The notes under the pieces: generated by a model
The model's input: only the letters and a program-made list of their open reading frames with translations
What the model was told of the DNA's origin: nothing
The model's database searches: none
Program-made: the position numbers and the translations under genes
Part shown: piece by piece, positions 47,641 to 55,404 of the stretch
Layout: the number at the start of each line of letters is the position of its first letter
Position numbering within the stretch: the first letter of the stretch is position 1
Assembly (NCBI GenBank): GCA_005883575.1
Contig: VBFH01000022.1
Span: 62,001-126,000, forward strand
Reading direction: 5' to 3'
Length of the DNA stretch: 64,000 bases
Origin: Chloroflexota bacterium
Lineage (GTDB): Bacteria; Chloroflexota; Dormibacteria; Dormibacterales; Dormibacteraceae

Positions 47641-49458
47641 CTAGCGCCGGCGTTCAGCGATCTCGGCCGCGATGTCATTCACAAACGACTCCAGCGGCAT
47701 GTCGACCTTGTTGCCCGAGCGATCCCGCACGTTGATGTGGCCGGAGGCGACCTCGTTCCCGCCGACGACCGCGATGTAGGGCACCTTCTTCAGCTTGGCG
47801 TCACGGATCTTTCGGTCCAGCCTTTCGGAGCGCCCGTCGACGTCGACGCGGACGCGGGCCGACCGAAGGCGGGCCGCCACCTGCTGCGCGTACTCAGCGT
47901 GCGCGTCCGCAATCGGCGCCACCACGACTTGCGTCGGATGCAGCCAGGTCGGAAACGCCCCGGCGTAGCGCTCGATCAGGTAGCTGAAGAGCCGCTCCAT
48001 CGCTCCGGCGGCTCCCCGATGGACCATGACCGGCCGCTGCCGCGAGCCATCCTCCGCGACGTACTCCAGGTCGAAGCGCTGCGGCAGCTGGAAATCGACC
48101 TGCACGGTCGAATTGGTGAACTCCCGACGGTGGGCGTCGTACACCTGGAAATCGATCTTCGGTCCGTAGAACGCGGCCTCACCGGCGCCGACCTTGTATT
48201 GCTGGCCCATCGACTCCAGCGCTTCGGCGAGCGCGGCTTGCGCTTCCTGCCAGAGCTCTTCTGTCCCCAGCCACTTGTCCTTGACTTCGTCACGTGTGGA
48301 CAGCTGGTACCGGAACTCGTCGATGCCCAGCACCTGGGAGAAGTACAGGGCCAGGTCGATCGCCCCCTTCACCTCATCCATCAGCTGGCCGGGGGTGCAG
48401 AAGATATGCGCGTCATTCAGCGCGAAGGACCTGACCCGATTCATCCCGGCGAGCGTGCCCGAGCGCTCGTAGCGCCAGTTGTTGCCGATCTCGGCGATCC
48501 GCAAGGGCAGGTCTCGATAGCTGCGAAGCTCAGTCTGATAGACGACGATGTGATGCGGGCAGTTGACGGGCCGGAGCTCGAGCTCCTCGCCGTCCTCGAA
48601 CTTCATCGTCGGGTACATGTACTCGGCGTAGAGCTGCGCGTGTCCGCTCTGCCGAAACAGGTCGAGCCGCGCGACGTCGGGTGTCCTCACGTGCTGATAC
48701 CCGCGCGCGAGCTCTTCGTCGACGATGAATCGTTCGAGCTCGCGGCGGATGGTCGCCCCGTCCGGCAGCCACAGCGGTAAGCCCGGGCCGACGCGATCGT
48801 CGACCGCGAAGAGCTTGAGGTCTTTGCCCAGCTTCTTGTGGTCGCGCCTCTCGGCCTCTTCCAGGAACTTGAGGTAGTCGTCCAGCTCGCGTGGCGTTTG
48901 CCACGCCGTCCCGTAGATGCGAGTCAGCTGCGGCCTCTTTTCATCGCCGCGCCAATACGCGCCGGCGACTCGCAGCAGCTTGAACGCCTTGAGGTCCTTG
49001 GTCGAGCGGACGTGTGGACCGCGGCACAGGTCGAGGAAGTCGCCCGTGCGGTAGACGCTGACGCCATCTCCCTCGACCTTGCCCGCGATGAGCTCGAGCT
49101 TGTAATCCTGGCCGCGCTTGCGAAACTCCTCGATCGCCTGCTCTCGCGGCATCACCTCGTGCTCGAAAGGTATGTCCGCCTGAGCCAGCTTGCGCATGCG
49201 CGACTCGATCGCCGTCAGGTCCGATTCCGAGATCGGCTTGCCGAAATCGAAGTCGTAGTAGAAGCCGGGAGGGTTTTCGATTGGCGGCCCGATAGCGTAT
49301 TTCGCGTTGGGGTACAGCTCGGTGACCGCGGCGGCAAGGAGGTGCGCGGTCGAGTGCCGCAACCTCTGCAGCGGATCGTCCCCGGTCTCGTGATCGCCGT
49401 AATCGGCCATCGGGTCGTCCAGTATATGGACGGCTTGAATGCGCTCGATTCTCCCCAC
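47641..49458 (-). CDS. thrS: Threonyl-tRNA synthetase (no N-terminal TGS domain apparent)
   Basis: RLRHSTAHLLAAAVTELYPNAKYAIGPPIENPPGFYYDF...ELRPVNCPHHIVVYQ. Confidence 0.96.
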   Translation of the reverse strand: MGRIERIQAVHILDDPMADYGDHETGDDPLQRLRHSTAHLLAAAVTELYPNAKYAIGPPIENPPGFYYDFDFGKPISESDLTAIESRMRKLAQADIPFEHEVMPREQAIEEFRKRGQDYKLELIAGKVEGDGVSVYRTGDFLDLCRGPHVRSTKDLKAFKLLRVAGAYWRGDEKRPQLTRIYGTAWQTPRELDDYLKFLEEAERRDHKKLGKDLKLFAVDDRVGPGLPLWLPDGATIRRELERFIVDEELARGYQHVRTPDVARLDLFRQSGHAQLYAEYMYPTMKFEDGEELELRPVNCPHHIVVYQTELRSYRDLPLRIAEIGNNWRYERSGTLAGMNRVRSFALNDAHIFCTPGQLMDEVKGAIDLALYFSQVLGIDEFRYQLSTRDEVKDKWLGTEELWQEAQAALAEALESMGQQYKVGAGEAAFYGPKIDFQVYDAHRREFTNSTVQVDFQLPQRFDLEYVAEDGSRQRPVMVHRGAAGAMERLFSYLIERYAGAFPTWLHPTQVVVAPIADAHAEYAQQVAARLRSARVRVDVDGRSERLDRKIRDAKLKKVPYIAVVGGNEVASGHINVRDRSGNKVDMPLESFVNDIAAEIAERRR

Positions 49459-49460
49459 CC

Positions 49461-49494
49461 GACCTGCGGCCGGCCTCCCCGCGCGGTGGGGAGG
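49461..49494. repeat. CCTCCCC/GGGGAGG hairpin with GGCCGG-type flank, copy A
   Basis: GACCTGCGGCCGG-CCTCCCC-GCGCGGT-GGGGAGG. Confidence 0.6.
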
Positions 49495-50084
49495 TGAACT
49501 GGCCCGCCATCGTCGACGCGCTCGGTTATCCGTCTGCGGGGCTTGGCATTCTGATCGAGAGCTCGGGCGTTCCGTTTCCCGGCGAGGCGCTCCTGCTCGC
49601 GGCCGGCGCGTGGGCTGCGGCCCGCAATCACGCGCTCGCCCTCGTCATCTTCTTTGGCTTCGCCGGCGCCATCGCCGGCGCGGATCTCGGCTACTGGCTC
49701 GGCTACCGCGGGGGCAGGCCCTTCGTCGAGCGCTTCGGCAACGTCTTCCACATCAGGCCCGAGCATCTCGCCAGGGCCGAGCTCTTTTTCGCCCGCCACG
49801 GCGACAAGGCGATCCTCGCCGCCCGCTTCGTGCTCGGCCTGCGCACCTGGGCTTCGATGCTCGCCGGCATGGCCCGCATGCCTTTCTGGCGATTCCAGCT
49901 GTTCAGCGCGATCGGCGGGCTGGCGTGGGCCGCGATCATCGGCACCGCCGGCTACCTGCTGGGCAGAAACCTTGGGCTGCTCGAGACGATCATCCGCGCG
50001 ATCGGCGTCGGCGGGCTGGTTTTCCTGGTCGTCATTGTGTCGGTCTTGCTCGTGGCTCAGGAGCGTGCAACCCGCCGGCGATGA
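49494..50084 (+). CDS. DedA family membrane protein
   Basis: GLGILIESSGVPFPGEALLLAAGAWAA...GADLGYWLGYRGGRPFVERFG...RFVLGLRTWASMLAGMARMPFWRFQ. Confidence 0.9.
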   Translation: MNWPAIVDALGYPSAGLGILIESSGVPFPGEALLLAAGAWAAARNHALALVIFFGFAGAIAGADLGYWLGYRGGRPFVERFGNVFHIRPEHLARAELFFARHGDKAILAARFVLGLRTWASMLAGMARMPFWRFQLFSAIGGLAWAAIIGTAGYLLGRNLGLLETIIRAIGVGGLVFLVVIVSVLLVAQERATRRR

Positions 50085-51351
50085 CGCCGACGCCGCCGCC
50101 CAGCAGCAGCACGCCCAGCCCACCGAGCACCTGGGCGGTGCCGATGTTGTCGGCGAGCGCCGCGGCAACCAGCACGGGCAGTGCCGACACGCCGTTGATG
50201 ACCATATAGAGCAGCGCGAAGATGCGGCCGCGGATGGCATCGCTCGTTGACTCCATCAGGTAGGTGATGGCCGGGATCAGGATGGCGCCAAACTCCACCC
50301 CGAGCAGGAAGCTGAAGGTGGCTCCTGTGATGCGGTTGTGCACCTGGAGATCTGGAAAGTGCGTCATGGCTTCAGGCACCGCCGCGAGCGCGAGCAGCGT
50401 CACGCCGTTGGCGAGCAGCGATCCGGCCAATACCCGCGAGCGATCGACATGGCGCAGAAACTGACCCAGCAGCACCGCGCTGAGGATCGCCCCAGCCGTG
50501 GCGGGGCCCAGGATCACGTACGTGTCTTCGGCCGCGATGCCGATGACCCTGCTCACGTATGCGGGCGCGAGCGTGTAGAGCATGAAAAGGACGAGCACGG
50601 CGATGCTGACCTGCCCGAAAGCGAGGCGCAGGCCGCGTGAAGCCCGCAACGCGTCGACACCCTCCTGGAGGTCGAGGAGCATCAAGCGGAAGCGGCTGCG
50701 GCTCTCCTCGACCGGCGGAGCCTTCTGCCGTTCGAGCGGCGGGATGTCGGAGGCGAAGATCAACGTCCCAGCGATCATCAGCAGCACAACCGCGCACCAG
50801 TACGGCGCGTAGAGGTCGATCCTCGACACGACGGGCGCGAGCACGCCACCGACGACAAGCGTGAGGACCATCGTCAGGAGAGCCATCGAGTTCGCGGTGA
50901 TCAGGGCCGCACGCGGGAGGATCGTCGGGATCACGGCTGCCTCCGCCGGCCCGAACAGCTGCCCGACCGCGGAGAAGACCAGTGTGATGAAGAGCAGGTG
51001 GAAGAAGTCGTCCTTCACGCCGGGAATCACCGACGCGATGGGAATGAGCGCGACGACCGCGGCCCGGCCGATGTTGCACCACAGCATGATGTGCTTGCGA
51101 TTCAGCCGATCCGCGATGACGCCGGCCGGCGGTGCGAACAGCACCGCGGGGACCGTGTAGGCAAGGAGCGTCACGGCGACCGACGTGCTGCCGCCCGAGA
51201 TGTGGTACGCGAGGATGATCAGCGAGAAGAGCAGGAACTTGTCCGCGAGCTGCGCGGCGAGCTGGGCAAACCAGATGTTTCGAAACGCGGTGTGCCGGAG
51301 CGCACCGCGAAAACCGCCGGGACCCTCGACTGGCAGCCTGATCGGATCCAA
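50032..51351 (-). CDS. MFS transporter
   Basis: About 12 hydrophobic segments; FRNIWFAQLAAQLADKFLLFSLIILAYHISG...PAGVIADRLNRKHIM. Confidence 0.88.
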   Translation of the reverse strand: MDPIRLPVEGPGGFRGALRHTAFRNIWFAQLAAQLADKFLLFSLIILAYHISGGSTSVAVTLLAYTVPAVLFAPPAGVIADRLNRKHIMLWCNIGRAAVVALIPIASVIPGVKDDFFHLLFITLVFSAVGQLFGPAEAAVIPTILPRAALITANSMALLTMVLTLVVGGVLAPVVSRIDLYAPYWCAVVLLMIAGTLIFASDIPPLERQKAPPVEESRSRFRLMLLDLQEGVDALRASRGLRLAFGQVSIAVLVLFMLYTLAPAYVSRVIGIAAEDTYVILGPATAGAILSAVLLGQFLRHVDRSRVLAGSLLANGVTLLALAAVPEAMTHFPDLQVHNRITGATFSFLLGVEFGAILIPAITYLMESTSDAIRGRIFALLYMVINGVSALPVLVAAALADNIGTAQVLGGLGVLLLGGGVGVIAGGLHAPEPRARPTQ

Positions 51352-51363
51352 GTCCGCTAGAGG

Positions 51364-52209
51364 TTAACGATCGAGCCCCGGGTTGAATGCGCGGTAGACC
51401 GCTTCCCATTCGGGAATGGTCAGCGTCTGCGGGCGCCGAGAAGCGTCGATTCCAAGGTCAGTAAGCCGGGTCGCGGCTTCACCGCTCGAGATCCCGACCT
51501 GGCGCCCGAGCGTGCCGCCGAGCTGCTTGCGCCGAAACTGGAACACCGATTCGACAAAGCGCAGGAAGTTACCCACGTCGGCCACTCCCACGGCCGGCTT
51601 CGGCCTGACCTCGAGAATCACAAGCGCTGAGTCGACCCGGGGTGGCGGCGTGAAGGATGCGGCCGGGATCGTCATCACCGTCCGCGCCTCGGCGAAGACC
51701 TGGACCGCGATCGTGGCGAGGCTCGCGGCGGCATTGCCTGTCCATCGCGCGGCGACCTCTTTCTGCACCACCAATGAAAGGCGCCGCGGCCGCGGCGGGT
51801 GGTCGAGGAGCTTCGGGATCAGGGCGCCAGTCAGGTTGTAGGGGATGTTGCCGGCCACGATCTCGCCGCCACCGGCAAATGCGCCCGCGACATCGAACCG
51901 AAGGATGTCGGCCTGCACCACCTCGACGTTCCCGTGTTGCCCCACAACCTCACGCAGAGCGGGAATCAGCTTGCGGTCGAACTCGACCGCGACGAGGCGA
52001 CGGCAGCGCCCGGCCAGGGCGATGGTCAGCGTGCCCACGCCGGCGCCGACCTCGAGGATCTCATCGTCCTGAGTCCCGCCGGCCGCCTCCGCGATCGCAT
52101 CCCGCAGGGCGGGGTCGATCAGAAAGTTCTGGCCGAGTCGGTGCTGGAGTGTGATCCGGTGGCGACGCAGGAGGGGTTCGAGTTCTCCCGCACTCGCGGG
52201 ATCGATCAC
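51364..52209 (-). CDS. rsmA: 16S rRNA (adenine1518/1519-N6) dimethyltransferase RsmA/KsgA
   Basis: HRITLQHRLGQNFLIDPALRDAIAEAAG...EVGAGVGTLTIALA...VAGNIPYNLTG. Confidence 0.96.
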   Translation of the reverse strand: MIDPASAGELEPLLRRHRITLQHRLGQNFLIDPALRDAIAEAAGGTQDDEILEVGAGVGTLTIALAGRCRRLVAVEFDRKLIPALREVVGQHGNVEVVQADILRFDVAGAFAGGGEIVAGNIPYNLTGALIPKLLDHPPRPRRLSLVVQKEVAARWTGNAAASLATIAVQVFAEARTVMTIPAASFTPPPRVDSALVILEVRPKPAVGVADVGNFLRFVESVFQFRRKQLGGTLGRQVGISSGEAATRLTDLGIDASRRPQTLTIPEWEAVYRAFNPGLDR

Positions 52210-52955
52210 CTCATCTTTTGGAAGAGGGTGATCGCGTTGGCTCGCTCCTGGTCGGCTAGCTGCTCGACGGTGATGCCGCGCAGGTCCGCCACAAGCTCCG
52301 CCGTGTCGACCAGGTATGCCGGCCGGTTGGGCACGCCCATCCGTTTCTGGGAGTTCCCGTACGGCGAGTCTGTCTCGAGCAGGATGCGGTCCGCCGGGCA
52401 CCGTTTGACGACCTCCCGCAGCGCGTCTCGGCTGGGCCTTGTGATCAACCCCGCAAAAGAAAGGTAGAAGCCGACCTCGAGGAATCGCTGTGCCCAGTCC
52501 CAATCCATGGCGAAGTAGTGCATCACGCCGCGGATCCCGTGGTGCGCGGAGATCGCGGTCAGCAGCTCCTCAGCCGCACCGCGGTTGTGGATCGACACCG
52601 GCAGGTCGTGCTCGGTCGCGAGGGAGAACATCTCGTTCAGGCGCTGGATCTGGAGATCGCGGTGCGGCCCGCCGACATGCTCGAAATCGAGCCCGATTTC
52701 GCCGACGACCACGACCATCTCGTCCTTCGCCATCTGGCTGAGCGTGGCAAGGTCCGGTTCTGAAATCTCGAGCGGGTGATGCCCAACGCCGGCCCAGACC
52801 TCCTCGTAGGCATGACCCAGCGAGACGGCGTTGCTGCTGCGGTCGAGGTTGACCCCGACTGCGATGAGCCGCGTGACTCCCGCGGCCACCGCTTCCTGCA
52901 CCACCTCCGTGGCGTCGCCCAGCTCCTCGATGTGGAGGTGCGTGTCGACGAAGAT
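52206..52955 (-). CDS. tatD: TatD family metal-dependent hydrolase
   Basis: Upstream in-frame (ATC)FVDTHLHIEELGDATEVVQEAVAAG begins immediately after the metG TAA in the same frame; GEIGLDF, LLETDSPY motifs. Confidence 0.93.
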   Translation of the reverse strand: MFVDTHLHIEELGDATEVVQEAVAAGVTRLIAVGVNLDRSSNAVSLGHAYEEVWAGVGHHPLEISEPDLATLSQMAKDEMVVVVGEIGLDFEHVGGPHRDLQIQRLNEMFSLATEHDLPVSIHNRGAAEELLTAISAHHGIRGVMHYFAMDWDWAQRFLEVGFYLSFAGLITRPSRDALREVVKRCPADRILLETDSPYGNSQKRMGVPNRPAYLVDTAELVADLRGITVEQLADQERANAITLFQKMR

Positions 52956-54683
52956 TTAGGCCAGCTCCTCGGGCACGTCGTCGAGCCGCTTGAAGAGCGG
53001 CTCTGGTGCGGGCAGCTTGCGTCCGGGCGTCAGGTCCGATGGTCGCCAGCGATCGACTGCCTCATAGTCGCCGGTGATCACCGTGTGCGACGCCGCGTCC
53101 TCTGCGAACTGGCGGACGATCGGTTGCGGCGCAATGACATCGTCGTATCCGAGCATGGCGTGCAACCGCTGCGACGAGAACGGCAGGAACGGCGTGAGCA
53201 TCGTCTTCAGGTTGTCAACGCAGCGCAGCGCCACGTACAGCACCGTACCGGCGCGCTGCCGGTCGGACTTGATGGTGTGCCACGGCTGCTCCGTGCCGAG
53301 GTAAACGTTCACCTTGGCCGCGATTCCCATGGCGTGCTTCAGCGCGTTCTGGAACCGTGCCTCCTGCAGCTGCTGCGCGACATCGTCGAGCGAAGTCTCC
53401 ACTTCCTCGATCAAGGTTCGATCGCCGACCGTGAGGTCACCAGGCTCCGGGACAGAGCCAAAGTTCCGGTGCGCGTTCACCAGCGTCCGATGCACCAGAT
53501 TGCCCCACGTCGCGACCAGCTCGTCGTTGTTGCGGCGGATGAATTCAGCCCAGGTGAAGTCGGTGTCCTGGTTTTCGGGACCGGCGATCATGAGGTAATA
53601 GCGAAGCGCATCCGGGTCGTAGCGCTCGAGCATGTCCCTGACGTAGACCACGTGGCCTCGGCTCGTCGACAACCGTTTGCCTTCCATGTGCAAGTGCTCG
53701 CTGGCCACGATCTCGTCCGGCAGGTGGAGTCCGCCCACGCCCAGGAGGATGGCAGGCCAGATGACGGTGTGAAACGTGATGTTGTCCTTGCCCATCGTGT
53801 AGTAGTGGCGGCTGTCGGGGTTCTCCCACCACACCCTCCACGCGTCCGGCTCGCCGCGCTGGATCGCCCACTCGATCGACGCCGACAGGTAGCCCATCAC
53901 GGCGTCGAACCAGACGTAGATCTTCTTGTGCGGGTTGTCTTCCCAGCCCGGCAGCGGCACCGGCACCCCCCAGTCGAGGTCACGGGTGATCGCGCGCGGC
54001 TTCAGCTTCGCAACAAACTCCAGTGAGTACTTGCGGACATTGGTCCGCCAGTCGTGGTGCCGCTCGATCCATGCTCGCAACTGGTCGCCGAACGCCGGCA
54101 AATCGAAGAAGAAATGCTCGGTCTCACGAAACTCGACCGGCGCGTCGCTGCCTCTCTGGTGAGGGTTGATGAGATCAATCGGGTCGAGCTGGTTGCCGCA
54201 GTTGTCGCACTGGTCACCACGCGCTTCCATGTAGCCGCAGATCGGGCATCTGCCTTCGATGTAGCGGTCTGGCAGCGTGCGTCCGGTGGCGGCATCGAAA
54301 GCACCCATCTGCTTCCGCTTGACGAGGTAGTTCTTTTCGTAGAGCTTGAGGAAGAGGTCTTGCGTCACGCGGTAGTGATTGGCGGTCGTCGTCCGCGTGA
54401 AGATGTCGTAGGTCATCCCGAGGCGCACCAGGTCGTCGACGATGAGCGCGTTGTTATGGTCGACGAACTCTTTCGGTTCGATGCCTTGCCTGTCGGCCTC
54501 GTAGGTGATGGGCGTGCCGTGCTCGTCGGTGCCGCTGGCCATCAAAACCCGCGAACCGCGCAGCCGTTCGAATCGCGCGAGCACGTCCGCGGGCACCGCG
54601 AAACCGACCACGTGGCCGATGTGGCGCGGCCCGTTCGCGTACGGCCACGCCGGAGCGATGAGCACCGTTCTTATTTCAGGCAC
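52956..54683 (-). CDS. metG: Methionyl-tRNA synthetase
   Basis: [33 protein letters not shown]...[19 protein letters not shown]-terminal EMAP domain absent. Confidence 0.96.
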   Translation of the reverse strand: MPEIRTVLIAPAWPYANGPRHIGHVVGFAVPADVLARFERLRGSRVLMASGTDEHGTPITYEADRQGIEPKEFVDHNNALIVDDLVRLGMTYDIFTRTTTANHYRVTQDLFLKLYEKNYLVKRKQMGAFDAATGRTLPDRYIEGRCPICGYMEARGDQCDNCGNQLDPIDLINPHQRGSDAPVEFRETEHFFFDLPAFGDQLRAWIERHHDWRTNVRKYSLEFVAKLKPRAITRDLDWGVPVPLPGWEDNPHKKIYVWFDAVMGYLSASIEWAIQRGEPDAWRVWWENPDSRHYYTMGKDNITFHTVIWPAILLGVGGLHLPDEIVASEHLHMEGKRLSTSRGHVVYVRDMLERYDPDALRYYLMIAGPENQDTDFTWAEFIRRNNDELVATWGNLVHRTLVNAHRNFGSVPEPGDLTVGDRTLIEEVETSLDDVAQQLQEARFQNALKHAMGIAAKVNVYLGTEQPWHTIKSDRQRAGTVLYVALRCVDNLKTMLTPFLPFSSQRLHAMLGYDDVIAPQPIVRQFAEDAASHTVITGDYEAVDRWRPSDLTPGRKLPAPEPLFKRLDDVPEELA

Positions 54684-55374
54684 CGGAGATGACAAGCGTA
54701 AACTCGCCGCGCGCGCGGTCACCGAGCGCCGCCAGCACCTCCGACGCTGTTCCGCGCAGCACCTCTTCGTGCACCTTGGTCAGCTCGCGCGTCAACGTTA
54801 GGCTGCGCTCGGGCAGCGACTCGGCGATCAAACCCAGCGACTTCTGGACTCGGTACGGCGACTCGAACGCCACCGCAGGGCGCGGATCTTCGCGAAGCGA
54901 TGCCAGCAGCCGACGCATCTGGCCCGGCTTGCGCGGCAGGTAGCCGAGGAACGTGAACCCGGGTCCCCCGTACCCCGCGATGGAGAGCGCGGCGGTGATC
55001 GAGCTTGGTCCGGGGATCGGAACCACAGTGTGCCCCGCGGCCCAGGCCGCGGTGACGAGCGCCTGCCCGGGGTCGGAAAGAGTCGGCGTGCCCGCGTCGC
55101 TCACCAGGGCCACGTCGCCTTCGTCGAGGGCGGCCAGCACGCGCGGCAGGCCGCGGCGCTCGACCGGGGCGCGGTAGCTCAACAGCGGTTTGCGAATCCC
55201 ATGGCGGGCGAGCAAGCGCGAAGTCACCCTTGTGTCCTCGGCCGCGATCGCCGTCACCTCGGAGAGGACACGGAGAGACCTTGCGCTCATGTCCTCGAGA
55301 TTGCCGATCGGGGTTGCGACTACATAGAGCCGGCTCGTCTCTGCGCTCCCGGCCTTCGGCCGACCTCCCCACAC
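54676..55374 (-). CDS. rsmI: 16S rRNA (cytidine1402-2'-O)-methyltransferase RsmI
   Basis: [45 protein letters not shown]; start uncertain. Confidence 0.95.
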   Translation of the reverse strand: MWGGRPKAGSAETSRLYVVATPIGNLEDMSARSLRVLSEVTAIAAEDTRVTSRLLARHGIRKPLLSYRAPVERRGLPRVLAALDEGDVALVSDAGTPTLSDPGQALVTAAWAAGHTVVPIPGPSSITAALSIAGYGGPGFTFLGYLPRKPGQMRRLLASLREDPRPAVAFESPYRVQKSLGLIAESLPERSLTLTRELTKVHEEVLRGTASEVLAALGDRARGEFTLVISGA

Positions 55375-55386
55375 CGCGGGGGGGAG
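55349..55386. repeat. CTCCCC/GGGGAG hairpin with GGCCTTCGGCC flank, copy B
   Basis: GGCCTTCGGCCGACCTCCCC-ACACCGCGGG-GGGGAGA, similar to copy A. Confidence 0.55.
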
Positions 55387-55404
55387 ACGTTCCTCAAAGC
55401 TCGA

